DNA of 64,000 nucleotides from Kribbella caucasensis (GCF_004361855.1 NZ_SNWQ01000011.1:225472-289471); one strand, 5' to 3'. Counted from the stretch's first letter, positions 7,308 to 16,401 are shown. Notes: generated by a model from the letters alone, not told the origin. Made by a program: numbers and translations.

Positions 7308-8678
7308 TTAGTAGCGCCAGCGGAGGGCGCGAACCCTGTCTTCCAGGCTGAGCCCACCGAGCGAGCCAGCATCGTGCCGCCGGACGGCGAGGAAGGTGCT
7401 GAGGATCGGCTCGCCCAGCGCGGCCCGCAGTACGGGCGAGTTCTCCAACGCTTCCAGTGCGGCCTCGAGCGTGGTCGGCAGGCGGCGGATGCCGAGTCGA
7501 GTGCGCTCGTCCTCCGTGTACATCACTGGGTCGCGCTCGGCCGGGGCCGGTAACGGAAGCTTCTCCTCGAGCCCGGTCAGGGCCGAGGCGAGGACAGCGG
7601 TCGCGGCGAGATACAGGTTCGCCGACGGGTCGCCGATCTTTATCTCGCAGTTCGTCGACGCTGGCCGGCTGGTGATGCTGCCTGGAACCAGCCGCAGCGC
7701 CGCCTCGCGGTTCTCCGGACCCCAACAGGTGAAGGCGCCCGCCCAGTTGCCCGGCACCCGTCGGTCGGCGCTGACCACACTCGGCGCGAGCACCCCGGTC
7801 AGCCCATCGAGTTCCGCCAGCACCCCAGCGATCAGGTGCTGGGCATGCTTCGACAGCCCGTACTGCCCTTCGCTGTCGCCAAAGTGCGCGTCCGCGGTCG
7901 CTGCCGAGAAGTGGATGTGCGCACCGTTGCCCACGGCACCGGCCACGGTCACCGGCGAGAACGACGCCAGCAGCCCGTGCCGATGCGCGAGCCGGTGGAT
8001 GATCATCCTGGCCAGCAAGGCCTGATCCACCGCCGCGACCGGCGAGGCGGGTGGCAGCGCGACCTCGACCTGACCACGCCCGTACTCCGGATGCAGCTGC
8101 TCGACCATCAGCCCGGCCGCCTCGAAGGCGTCGAACAGATCGCGAGCGAAATCCTCCAGCTGAAGCGTCGGAATGACCCCGTACGGCGGACCGATGTGCG
8201 CGACCCGGGGATCGTCGGGATCCCCGGTGAACATGGTGAACTCCAGCTCCAGCCCGAGCAGAACGGTCAACCCGGCTTCGACAGCACGTTGCTCCTGCCG
8301 CCGCAGTGCCGACCGCTGGCAGATGTCCATCGGCCGATGCTCCTGGTCGAACTGGTCGGCCGGTGCCCAGACCACATCACCCCGTACGCCGAGGGGTGCG
8401 GCCGCGGCCAGGTCGGGGATCAACCGCATGTCCCCGACCGGACCGTTCACCGCCGGCGACGAGGCGATCGCGTCGTCGGTACACATCAACGCGAACACCG
8501 GCGACAGGCCGATCCCGTCCCGTACCGCGGTCCGCAGCCGCGCCGCCGGGACGGTCTTGGCCCGGGTGATCCCGGCGTTGTCGACGATGGTCGTGATCAG
8601 CATCCGCAGACCACCGTCGAGCAACGCGTCGACCAGTTCGTCCTGCGCTTCCGGTGTCGAAGGTGACGGTGAGGTCAT
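7308..8678 (-). CDS. Glutamine synthetase family protein (probable gamma-glutamyl-amine ligase type)
   Basis: 456 residues covering the GS beta-grasp and catalytic domains. Visible motifs are the metal-binding LELEF, HPEYGRGQVEV, the ATP-site GNGAHIHFS, and NREAALRLVPG. It differs from classical GlnA (for example NCEIKIGDPSANLYLA instead of the GlnA adenylylation region), which fits the PuuA/GlnA3/GlnA4-like ligases that glutamylate amines. It is the last gene of a four-gene block behind a ribose-type ABC importer (gap 7 bp), so its acceptor may be the imported compound. It ends at a hairpin terminator. Confidence 0.82.
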   Translation of the reverse strand: MTSPSPSTPEAQDELVDALLDGGLRMLITTIVDNAGITRAKTVPAARLRTAVRDGIGLSPVFALMCTDDAIASSPAVNGPVGDMRLIPDLAAAAPLGVRGDVVWAPADQFDQEHRPMDICQRSALRRQEQRAVEAGLTVLLGLELEFTMFTGDPDDPRVAHIGPPYGVIPTLQLEDFARDLFDAFEAAGLMVEQLHPEYGRGQVEVALPPASPVAAVDQALLARMIIHRLAHRHGLLASFSPVTVAGAVGNGAHIHFSAATADAHFGDSEGQYGLSKHAQHLIAGVLAELDGLTGVLAPSVVSADRRVPGNWAGAFTCWGPENREAALRLVPGSITSRPASTNCEIKIGDPSANLYLAATAVLASALTGLEEKLPLPAPAERDPVMYTEDERTRLGIRRLPTTLEAALEALENSPVLRAALGEPILSTFLAVRRHDAGSLGGLSLEDRVRALRWRY

Positions 8679-8685
8679 AGATCTC

Positions 8686-9654
8686 TCATTGGTAGAGGAC
8701 GGCGGTGATCTTCGGGTCGTCGATGTTCGTCTTGTCGTACCAGAAGAAGCCGGTGTCGATCACCTTCGGCACGCTCTCGCCGCGGATCACCTTCATCGCG
8801 GCCGCGACCGTCTGCTCGCCGATGCCGACCGGGTTCTGGGTGATCGCGCCGGCCATCGTGCCGTTCTTGATCGCGTCGATCTGCGCCTTGCCGGAGTCGA
8901 AGCCGACGATCTTGATGCCCTTCTTGCCGGCCTCCTCGACTCCCTTCACCACACCGATCGCCGAGCCCTCGTTGGCGCCGTAGATGCCGGCGACATCGGG
9001 GTTGGCGGCGATGATCGACTTGGTGATGTCGGCCGACTTGGCCTGGTCGCCGCCGCCGTACTGCGCAGGCAGCAGCGTGATCCCGGGCGCGTTCGCCTTC
9101 ATCCATTCGGTGAAGCCGTCCCGCCGGTCGATCCCGGTCCTGCTGGTCTGGTCGTGCACCACCAGCGCCACCTTGCCCTTCCCGCCGAGCAGTTCGGACA
9201 GGTGCTTGGCCGCCTCGGCGGCCGCTGCCTTGTTGTCGGTGGCAGCGGTGGTGACCGGAATGTCACCCTCGACGCCGGAGTCGAACGCGATCACCGGGAT
9301 GTTTCTCGACTTCGCGTCTTCCAGCAGCGGAGCGGCGGCCTTGCTGTCCAGCGCCGCGAACCCGAGCGCGTCCGGGGTCTTGGCGATCGCGTTGGTCAGC
9401 ATGGTCACCTGGGACTCGATGTCGGCCTCGGTCGCCGGGCCCTCGAAGGTGATCCGGGCGCCCTCCTTCGCGGCCTGCTGCTCGGCGCCCTTCTTCACCG
9501 CCTGCCAGAACTGGTGCTGGAAACCCTTCGAAACGATCGCGATGTACTTCTGGTCTTCGCCACCGGCGCCGCCGTCCCCGTCGCCGCCGCACGCTGCGAC
9601 CGCCAGCGTCATCGTGGCGGCCACCAGTGCCGCCCCGAACTGCCTTCTGTTCAT
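8686..9654 (-). CDS. ABC transporter substrate-binding lipoprotein (ribose/Xyl type 1 fold)
   Basis: 322 residues. The signal peptide ends in a lipobox (LAVAAC, Cys about 22) followed by a Gly/Asp-rich linker. The body has the periplasmic-binding-protein type 1 pattern: FQHQFWQAVKKGAEQQA, IPVIAFDSGVEG, GIYGANEGSAIGVVKGVEE and KIVGFDSGKAQIDAIKNG. It is the extracellular receptor of the import system encoded by the two upstream genes. Ligands of the family are sugars, polyols, autoinducer-2 or ethanolamine-like molecules; the specificity is not readable. Confidence 0.9.
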   Translation of the reverse strand: MNRRQFGAALVAATMTLAVAACGGDGDGGAGGEDQKYIAIVSKGFQHQFWQAVKKGAEQQAAKEGARITFEGPATEADIESQVTMLTNAIAKTPDALGFAALDSKAAAPLLEDAKSRNIPVIAFDSGVEGDIPVTTAATDNKAAAAEAAKHLSELLGGKGKVALVVHDQTSRTGIDRRDGFTEWMKANAPGITLLPAQYGGGDQAKSADITKSIIAANPDVAGIYGANEGSAIGVVKGVEEAGKKGIKIVGFDSGKAQIDAIKNGTMAGAITQNPVGIGEQTVAAAMKVIRGESVPKVIDTGFFWYDKTNIDDPKITAVLYQ

Positions 9655-9685
9655 GTCGATCCAGCTCCTATCCGGTTGATGCTCG

Positions 9686-10681
9686 TCAAACTTGCTTCTT
9701 GCGCATCATGTCGGCGTAGACCGCGACCAGGATGACGCAGCCCAGGATGACGTTCTGCCACTCCTGCGGGATGGACATGATCTGCAGGCCGTTGTTCAGC
9801 ACGGAGATGATCAGCGCGCCGATCATGGTGCCCACGATGGATCCCTTGCCGCCGGCCAGCGACGTACCGCCGATCACGACGGCCGCGATCGCCTGCAGCT
9901 CGTATCCCATCCCGGTGGCCGGCTGCGCCGATCCCAGCCGGGCCGAGATCATCACCCCGGCCAGGCCGATGAACAGGCCAGCGAAGGTGTAGACGATGAT
10001 CTTCCATTTCCGTACGTCGATACCCGACAGCGCGGTCGCCTCCTCGTTGCTGCCGATCGAGTACGTGTACCGGCCGAGGATCGTCTTGTTCAGCAGCACG
10101 GCCGCGATCACCGCCATCAGCGCGAGGACGATCACCGCGTTCGGGAAGTCCGGGATCAGGTTGCCGCGGGAGATCTTCGAGTACGCCGGGACGTCGTTGA
10201 AGTAGATCGGCGTGCTGTGCGAGAGCACCAGTGCCAGCCCTTGGGCGACGAGCATCATCGCCAGGGTCGCGATGAACGGCGGGATCTTCAGGATGGCGAC
10301 GTTGAATCCGTTGATCAGTCCGAGGAATCCGCCGAACAGGATCGTGCCGAGGACGCCGAGCGCCAGCGGGATGTCGAGGTTGACGATCATCACGCCGGAC
10401 ATCACAGCGCACAGCGCCATCCCGGTCCCGATGCTCAGGTCGATACCGCCGGTGATGATGACGAACGTCGTACCCAGTGCCAGGGTGCCGATCACCACGG
10501 TCGAATACAGGATCGCCAGCACGTTTCCGTAGGTGAGGAAGTTCGAGTTGGCGATCGAGAAGACGACGAAGATGACCAGCAGGCTGGCGAACGCCAGGAA
10601 CTGCTGCAGGCGATCCCGCAGGCTGACGGTTACCCTGGCCGCGACCGGCTGCGTCTCTGTTGTTGCCGTGGGGGTGGTCAT
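9686..10681 (-). CDS. ABC transporter permease (RbsC family)
   Basis: 331 residues, 8-10 membrane helices. RbsC-type motifs are present: ITGGIDLSIGTGMALCAV after TM2-3, GLINGFNVAILKIPPFIATLAMM in the centre (conserved cytoplasmic loop), and VIGGTSLAGGKGSIVGTMIGAL near the end. One RbsC-like subunit normally dimerises with the double-domain ATPase encoded just upstream (gap 3 bp). Confidence 0.92.
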   Translation of the reverse strand: MTTPTATTETQPVAARVTVSLRDRLQQFLAFASLLVIFVVFSIANSNFLTYGNVLAILYSTVVIGTLALGTTFVIITGGIDLSIGTGMALCAVMSGVMIVNLDIPLALGVLGTILFGGFLGLINGFNVAILKIPPFIATLAMMLVAQGLALVLSHSTPIYFNDVPAYSKISRGNLIPDFPNAVIVLALMAVIAAVLLNKTILGRYTYSIGSNEEATALSGIDVRKWKIIVYTFAGLFIGLAGVMISARLGSAQPATGMGYELQAIAAVVIGGTSLAGGKGSIVGTMIGALIISVLNNGLQIMSIPQEWQNVILGCVILVAVYADMMRKKQV

Positions 10682-10684
10682 CCG

Positions 10685-12253
10685 CTACCTGCTTTCGTCA
10701 GCCGTGCCGGCCGGTTCGTCGAGCTCGAGGCCGAGTTCCGCCGCGTCCTCGGGGTTCTCGTCCGGCCGCAGCGTCGCGTAGTGCATGACTCTCTCCTGCG
10801 TCGCCTCGGCGGCACTGAGCGTTCCGGTGACGCGGCCCTCGCTCATCACCACGATCCGGTGCGCCATCCGTAGCACCTCCTCGAGTTCCGACGAGATCAT
10901 GATGATCGACTTGCCCTGCGCCGCCAGGTCGTTGAGCAGCCCGTAGATCTCCTCCTTGGCGCCGACGTCGATACCGCGGGTCGGCTCGTCGAAGATCAGG
11001 ATGTCGCAGTTCTTCAGCAGCCACTTGGCGATCACGACCTTCTGCTGGTTCCCACCGGAGAGGTACTTCGCCGTCTGCAGGATCGACGGGGTCTTGATCC
11101 GCAGCGAGTCGACGTACTGCCGGGACTTCGTCCGCATCGCCCGGTCCTTCATGAACCCGAACGACGAGAACAGCTCGCTCAGCGAGCTGACCGTGATGTT
11201 GGCATTCACGTCCTGCTCCAGCATCAGGCCGAAGTGCTTGCGATCCTCTGACAGGTAACCGATCCGGTGCTTCGCGGCATCGGCCGGGCTCTGGATGCCG
11301 ACCGGCCGGCCGCGCACTCTGACGGTGCCGCCCTCGGCCTTGTCGGCGCCGACGACAGCGCGTGCGACCTCGGTGCGACCGGCACCCATCAGCCCGGCGA
11401 AGCCAAGGATCTCGCCCTTGCGCAGCTCGAAGCTGACATCCTTCAGCAGTGCCCTGGTGGACAGGCCCTCGACGGAGAGCAGGACCTCACGGTCCTCCCG
11501 CACGCCCTCGGGCTGGGCATCGGTACGCAGAGCACGACCGACCATCAGGCCGATGACCTCCTTCATGCTGGTGGCGGCGGTGTCGACCGTGGCGACGTAC
11601 TGACCGTCGCGCAGGACCGTGACCCGGTCGGCGATCTTCTTGAGCTCGTCCATCCGGTGGGAGATGTAGATGATGCCGGTGTCCGGGCTCTTGAACCGCC
11701 GGATCAGAGCGTGCAGCGTCGCCACCTCCGCCTCGTTCAGCGCGGCCGTCGGCTCGTCCATGATCAGCACGCGGGCGTCGTACGACAGTGCCTTGGCGAT
11801 CTCGACCATCTGCTGCTTGGCGACGGTGAGGCCGCCGACGGGGGACCCGGGCTCGAGCGGGAGCTGCAGGCGCTCGATCAGGTCCGCGGCCCGGGTGTTG
11901 AGCCTGCGCTCGCTGAGGAAGAAGCCCCCGGCGCGGGGCTCGCGGCCGATGAAGATGTTCTGCGCGACCGTCAGGTCGGGCATCAGGTTGAACTCCTGGT
12001 GGATGATGCTGATCCCGAGCTCCTGCGCGTGCCGCGGGCTGGCCGGCTCGAAGCGCTCACCGTTGAGAAAGAACTCGCCCTCGTCGGCGGCGTAGATGCC
12101 GGACAGCAACTTCATCAGGGTGGATTTCCCGGCGCCGTTCTCACCGACCAGGGCCAGCACCTCGTTGTGGCGCAGGTCGAGGTGCACGTCAGACAGCGCC
12201 TGCACCCCGGGGAAGCTCTTGCTCACCCCTTCTGCGTGCAATAACAGCGTCAT
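10685..12253 (-). CDS. Sugar-type ABC transporter ATP-binding protein (RbsA family, two NBDs)
   Basis: 522 residues with two fused nucleotide-binding domains. NBD1 has Walker A GENGAGKSTL near residue 40 and Walker B VLIMDEPTAAL. NBD2 has the degenerate P-loop GLMGAGRTEVAR typical of RbsA/MglA, signature LSGGNQQKV and Walker B ILIFDEPTRG. It is the first gene of the importer block (ATPase, permease, binding protein, then GS-type ligase). No regulator is adjacent. Confidence 0.93.
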   Translation of the reverse strand: MTLLLHAEGVSKSFPGVQALSDVHLDLRHNEVLALVGENGAGKSTLMKLLSGIYAADEGEFFLNGERFEPASPRHAQELGISIIHQEFNLMPDLTVAQNIFIGREPRAGGFFLSERRLNTRAADLIERLQLPLEPGSPVGGLTVAKQQMVEIAKALSYDARVLIMDEPTAALNEAEVATLHALIRRFKSPDTGIIYISHRMDELKKIADRVTVLRDGQYVATVDTAATSMKEVIGLMVGRALRTDAQPEGVREDREVLLSVEGLSTRALLKDVSFELRKGEILGFAGLMGAGRTEVARAVVGADKAEGGTVRVRGRPVGIQSPADAAKHRIGYLSEDRKHFGLMLEQDVNANITVSSLSELFSSFGFMKDRAMRTKSRQYVDSLRIKTPSILQTAKYLSGGNQQKVVIAKWLLKNCDILIFDEPTRGIDVGAKEEIYGLLNDLAAQGKSIIMISSELEEVLRMAHRIVVMSEGRVTGTLSAAEATQERVMHYATLRPDENPEDAAELGLELDEPAGTADESR

Positions 12254-12324
12254 GGCACCACCACATCACAGATCCGATGTCTCCCACAGACCCGCCCGCC
12301 GTGTCCTTTCCTCCTGAAGTCGGT

Positions 12325-12867
12325 CTAACGCGAGTACAGGCCGGTGAGGCGGCCTTGGGCGATCGTGAAGGTTTTGATGGCTTTGAGGGCTTCGTCGAGG
12401 GGCGCGCCGGGGGGAAGGTCGGTCGGTGCCGAGAGGGCGTAGATGGTGAAGCGGTAGTGGTGGGTGCCGCTGGGTGGGCAGGGGCCGAAGTACGTCGCTC
12501 GGCCGGCGGAGTTCTTGGCCTGGACGGTGCCGGGTGGGGGTGTGAGGTTCTCGCCGAGCGAGGTGAGGTCAGCGGGCAGGTCGAGTAGGACCCAATGGAC
12601 ATAGGTGCCGCGGGGTGCGTCCGGATCGTCGACGACGAGGGCGAGGGCGGTCGTGTTCGCCGGTAGGCCGCGCCAGGTGAGCGGGGGCGACACGTTGTCG
12701 CTGTCACAGGTGAACTTGCTGGGGATCCGCCCGCCCTCGGAGAACGCGGTGCTCGTCACGGTGATGCTCATGATCGGCTCCTGTCCGGACCGCGCCGACG
12801 TGTCGCTGCACCCGGCCGGCCCCACCAGCAGGGCGAGCACCACCGCGTGCAGCGGGCGCAGTCCCAC
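12325..12867 (-). CDS. YbhB/YbcL (PEBP/Raf-kinase-inhibitor-like) family protein, possible lipoprotein
   Basis: The PEBP core starts at ITVTSTAFSEGGRIPSKFTC and includes NVSPPLTWRGLP, VVDDPDAPRG, YVHWVLLDLP, GRATYFGPCPPSGTHHY and the end KTFTIAQGRLTGLYSR, all family hallmarks. The long form begins at GTG 12867 with a hydrophobic N-terminus and a lipobox-like GPAGC. A second start at ATG 12771 has a better ribosome-binding site (CAGGAG) and would give a cytoplasmic protein. The extension has G/C in nearly every third codon position, so I keep the long form. The role is unknown; phosphatidylethanolamine or other anion binding is typical of the fold. Confidence 0.82.
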   Translation of the reverse strand: MGLRPLHAVVLALLVGPAGCSDTSARSGQEPIMSITVTSTAFSEGGRIPSKFTCDSDNVSPPLTWRGLPANTTALALVVDDPDAPRGTYVHWVLLDLPADLTSLGENLTPPPGTVQAKNSAGRATYFGPCPPSGTHHYRFTIYALSAPTDLPPGAPLDEALKAIKTFTIAQGRLTGLYSR

Positions 12868-12917
12868 CTGGTCAGCGTCTCACCATCGAGCCCTCGCGAA
12901 CACGGGTGTGCCAATCC

Positions 12918-13592
12918 CTACTGCTCGGCACGGGCGCGGCGGGCGGACTGGCGGGCGAGTCTCAGTGGTTCGGGTGTCCGGCGTCCGGCGAGGGAGTCAC
13001 GGACGACTTGAACGGCGATGTCCAGGTCGACTCGCCAGCCGGGGTGGACGACGAGTGGCCGGGTTCCGCGCTTGCTGCGAAGCCAACTGGCGACCGGATC
13101 GGTGTCGATGATCAGTGCCGCGGTCGCACCGGCCTCGTCCGCCGGCCAGGTGCCCGTGGCAAGCAACGGCCGATGTGTCACGCCGACCGTCGGCAGCGAC
13201 TGCATCGCGCCGAGGTGGAGCGCCAGGCCTGCCCGCCGAGGATGGTCACGTCCCGTCGCGTCCACGAGCAAGACGTCCGGCCGCGGCGTGAGGCGTCGTA
13301 CCACGTCGTTGAGCAGCGGGCCGAGGCGGAGAGCCAGCATGCCCGGGGCATAAGGGGCTGTCGCGACCCCGGCCACCGAGGAGCGACCGACCACGTGGCC
13401 GCCGGCCAGCACAACGGCGGCACCCCACGCGGGATCACCTGCTCTGCCCGGGCCCGAGAGGCCCCGACTGAAGCAGACCCAGCAACCAGCCACGAGGTAG
13501 TCGGCCGGAGGTGTCCAGGCCGCCGGAGTCTCCAGAGCGAGCAGGCGTTGCGCCGAGACCAGCTGAGCAGGATCCGTTGGCCAGTCAGGCAT
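12918..13592 (-). CDS. Endonuclease V-like protein with altered active site
   Basis: 224 residues that track E. coli Nfi (EndoV) along most of the length: LVAGCWVCF, PYAPGMLALR, LLVDATGRDHPRRAGLALHLG, LPTVGVTHRPL and WLRSKRGTRPLVVHPGWRV. EndoV cleaves DNA or RNA near inosine. By recalled alignment the metal ligand Asp35 is Trp38 here, Glu89 is Leu90, and Lys139 is His or Arg; Asp110 (D111) and His116 (H117) remain. The protein is therefore likely not a nuclease but may still bind nucleic acid. Its start overlaps the upstream alpha/beta hydrolase gene by 8 nt, so the two are coupled. Confidence 0.75.
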   Translation of the reverse strand: MPDWPTDPAQLVSAQRLLALETPAAWTPPADYLVAGCWVCFSRGLSGPGRAGDPAWGAAVVLAGGHVVGRSSVAGVATAPYAPGMLALRLGPLLNDVVRRLTPRPDVLLVDATGRDHPRRAGLALHLGAMQSLPTVGVTHRPLLATGTWPADEAGATAALIIDTDPVASWLRSKRGTRPLVVHPGWRVDLDIAVQVVRDSLAGRRTPEPLRLARQSARRARAEQ

Positions 13593-14217
13593 GGAGGTGG
13601 GTGTGGAACCAGTCGCGGGCCAAGGTGGCGACGCGTTCCAGGGTGCCGGGTTCGGTGAAGAGGTGGGTGGCGGCGGGGACGATCTCGAGGTGGTTGAGGC
13701 AGTGCAGTTGTTGTTGTGCCTGCTGGTTGTAGGTGAGGACCTCGGTGTCCCGCTCGCCGACGATCAGCAGGGTCGGCGCGGTGACTCTCGCCAGACGCTC
13801 TCCGGCCAGGTCGACCCGGCCGCCTCGGGACACCACCGCGGCGACCTCGTCGGACCCGCTCCCCGCCGACCACAGTGCGGCCGCGCCGCCGGTACTGGCG
13901 CCGAAGTACCCGACCACGAGATCGCCGACATCGTCTCGGTCGCGCGCCCACGTGTGCGCGGCGCTGAGCCGTCCGGCCAGCAGAGGGATGTCGAACACGT
14001 TCCGCCGGTCGGCGGCTTCCTCCGTCGACAAGAGGTCGAACAGCAAGGTGGCGAGACCCGCCTCGTTGAGCACGCGGGCGACGTACTGGTTGCGGGGACT
14101 GTGCCGACTGCTGTCGCTGCCGTGGGCGAACGCCACCAGACCATGGGCGTCTGGTGGCACGGTCAGGTTCCCGGCCAGCTCGACGCCGGGGACCTGGATG
14201 GTGACCTCTTCGCTCAT
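13585..14217 (-). CDS. Alpha/beta hydrolase (dienelactone hydrolase-like)
   Basis: 210 residues from ATG 14217 (a TTG lies just before). It shows the alpha/beta hydrolase pattern: HG oxyanion strand VAFAHGSDSSRHSPRN, nucleophile elbow GYFGASTGGAAAL (Ser of GASTG), acid region LLIVGERDTEVL, and a histidine in PAATHLFTEPG. Related proteins occur beside phosphoribosyltransferase genes in actinobacteria and are of unknown substrate. Its 3' end overlaps the EndoV-like gene. Confidence 0.82.
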   Translation of the reverse strand: MSEEVTIQVPGVELAGNLTVPPDAHGLVAFAHGSDSSRHSPRNQYVARVLNEAGLATLLFDLLSTEEAADRRNVFDIPLLAGRLSAAHTWARDRDDVGDLVVGYFGASTGGAAALWSAGSGSDEVAAVVSRGGRVDLAGERLARVTAPTLLIVGERDTEVLTYNQQAQQQLHCLNHLEIVPAATHLFTEPGTLERVATLARDWFHTHLHA

Positions 14218-14323
14218 CAAGGCCAGGATCCCTCCATCGACCGGACGGCGTCAGCGGTTCACAGGAGGCTACTTCCGAGTAAGACTGGTGGGTAGGGACA
14301 GCCTTCCAAGGAAGGGGTACGGC

Positions 14324-16258
14324 GTGACCACGCAGCAGCGGGTGATCAGGGACGTCGATGAGCGGGAAGCCCGGGAGACCGCGGAGGCGGCGCGGGAGAC
14401 CGCGTGGGTGCGGCCGAGTTTCGCCAAACAGTTGTATCTGGGGGATTTCGACCTGTCGCTCATCCATCCGCATCCGCGAGCCGCGGTCGATGACGCCGTC
14501 CGTGGGGAGGAGTTCCTCGGCAAGCTCAAGGCGTACTGCGAGACGCTCGACGGGCTGTTGATCGAGCGGGAGTCGCGGGTCCCCGACGAGTACCTGCAAG
14601 GCTTCGCCGAGCTCGGGGTGTTCGGCATCAAGATCCCCGTCGAGTACGGCGGTCTCGGCCTGACGATGGCGTACTACGGGCGCGCGCTGATGATGATCGG
14701 ATCGGTGCACCCGAGCCTCGGGGCCCTGGTGTCCGCGCATCAGTCGATCGGCGTACCGGAGCCGGTGAAGATGTTCGGCACGGACGAGCAGAAGCAACGG
14801 TTCCTGCCTCGGTGTGCGGAGGGCGCGATCACCGCGTTCCTGCTGACCGAGCCCGATGTCGGCTCCGACCCGGCCCGGATGGCGTCGACCGCGACCCCGA
14901 CCGAGGACGGTACGGCGTATCTGCTGGACGGCGTGAAGCTGTGGACCACGAACGGCGTCATCGCGGAACTGGTCGTGGTGATGGCCCGCGTCCCCGAGCA
15001 CGACGGTCAGCGCGGCGGCATCAGCGCGTTCGTGGTCGAGGCCGACTCGCCCGGCATCACGGTGGAGAACCGCAACGCCTTCATGGGCCTCCACGGCCTC
15101 GAGAACGGCGTGACCCGCTTCCACCAGGTCAGGGTGCCGGCCGAGAACCGCCTCGGCCGCGAGGGCGAAGGGCTGAAGATCGCCCTGACCACGTTGAACA
15201 CCGGCCGGCTCTCGATCCCCGCGTTGTGCGCCGCGGCCGGCAAGTGGTGCCTGAAGATCGCCCGCGAGTGGTCGGCCGAACGTGTCCAATGGGGTCGCCC
15301 GGTCGGCAAGCACGGCGCCGTGGCGGAGAAGATCTCGTTCATCGCGGCCACCACGTTCGGCCTCGAAGCAGTGCTCGAGCTGTCCGCGCAGCTGGCCGAT
15401 GCGGGCAGCAAGGACATCCGGATCGAGGCCGCGCTGGCCAAGCTGTGGTCCAGCGAGATGGGCTGGCGGATCGCCGACGAACTGGTCCAGATCCGGGGCG
15501 GCCGCGGGTACGAGACCGCCGACTCGCTCGCCGCCCGCGGCGAGCGCGCAGTACCGGCTGAGCAGATCCTGCGGGATCTGCGGATCAACCGGATCTTCGA
15601 GGGGTCGACCGAGATCATGCACCTGCTGATCGCCCGGGAGGCGGTCGATGCGCACCTGGCCGCGGCCGGCGACCTCGCCTCGGCCGACGCGGACCTGCGG
15701 GCCAAGGCCAAAGCCGCCGTCAACGCCAGCGGGTTCTACGCCAAATGGCTGCCTAAACTCGCCGTCGGCAAGGGCACCGTCCCCACCTCGTACGCCGAAT
15801 TCGGGCCGCTCGCGAATCACCTCCGGTACGTCGAGCGGGCGTCCCGGAAGCTCGCCCGGCAGACGTTCTACGGGATGAGCCGGTGGCAGGCGAAACTCGA
15901 ATACCGGCAGGGATTCCTCGGCCGGATCGTCGATATCGGCGCCGAACTGTTCGCGATGGCGGCGGCCTGTTCGCGGGCGGAGATGCTGCGCACCGACGAC
16001 CCGGCCGGCGGCGACACGGCGTACGAGCTGGCGGGTGTGTTCTGCGAGCAGGCGCGGCTGCGGGTGGATCACCTGTTCGACCAGTTGTGGGCGAACACCG
16101 ACGACAGCGACCGCCGGCTGGCCGACAGCGTCCTGGACGGCAACTACACCTGGCTCGAGGACGGCGTCATCGATCCCTCCGAAGGCACCGGCCCCTGGAT
16201 CGCCACCTGGCAACCGGGTGAATCAAAGGGGGCCAATCAAGCTCGCCGTTATCGGTGA
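14324..16258 (+). CDS. Acyl-CoA dehydrogenase (long form)
   Basis: 644 residues from GTG 14324, preceded by AAGGAAGGGG. The N-terminal helical region and FAD-binding core show AFLLTEPDVGSDPARM, LWTTNGVIAELVVVMAR and the late GGRGYETADSLAARGE motif followed by INRIFEGSTEIMHLLIAREA, characteristic of ACADs. It is about 250 residues longer than short-chain ACADs; the extra C-terminal helical domain resembles VLCAD/FadE-type enzymes acting on longer or bulky acyl-CoAs. No partner beta-oxidation gene lies nearby, so it appears to be monocistronic. The glutamate base cannot be placed with certainty. Confidence 0.9.
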   Translation: MTTQQRVIRDVDEREARETAEAARETAWVRPSFAKQLYLGDFDLSLIHPHPRAAVDDAVRGEEFLGKLKAYCETLDGLLIERESRVPDEYLQGFAELGVFGIKIPVEYGGLGLTMAYYGRALMMIGSVHPSLGALVSAHQSIGVPEPVKMFGTDEQKQRFLPRCAEGAITAFLLTEPDVGSDPARMASTATPTEDGTAYLLDGVKLWTTNGVIAELVVVMARVPEHDGQRGGISAFVVEADSPGITVENRNAFMGLHGLENGVTRFHQVRVPAENRLGREGEGLKIALTTLNTGRLSIPALCAAAGKWCLKIAREWSAERVQWGRPVGKHGAVAEKISFIAATTFGLEAVLELSAQLADAGSKDIRIEAALAKLWSSEMGWRIADELVQIRGGRGYETADSLAARGERAVPAEQILRDLRINRIFEGSTEIMHLLIAREAVDAHLAAAGDLASADADLRAKAKAAVNASGFYAKWLPKLAVGKGTVPTSYAEFGPLANHLRYVERASRKLARQTFYGMSRWQAKLEYRQGFLGRIVDIGAELFAMAAACSRAEMLRTDDPAGGDTAYELAGVFCEQARLRVDHLFDQLWANTDDSDRRLADSVLDGNYTWLEDGVIDPSEGTGPWIATWQPGESKGANQARRYR

Positions 16259-16401
16259 ATCACGGAATGTGTTATTGCCGGCCGGGAATTCCAACCGTTT
16301 GTATGACTACCGCCCCGTAACGTGAACTATTCGCCATTCCGTGTTCGTTTCTGGCAGCATCTTTCTTGCCGAGCTGACCGATCAGCCTGGGGGCTGCTGA
16401 A

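Noticed and set aside
5863..7725. 620-residue minus-strand frame opposite the GNAT and membrane protein genes
   Set aside because: It runs opposite two well-supported genes, with low-complexity composition and no motif; G/C third-position bias fits the plus strand.
13178..16213. Very long minus-strand open frame across the acyl-CoA dehydrogenase region
   Set aside because: It is antisense to genes with clear family motifs. Its translation is rich in Arg, Asp and Gly, as expected for shadow frames in GC-rich DNA, and shows no domain.
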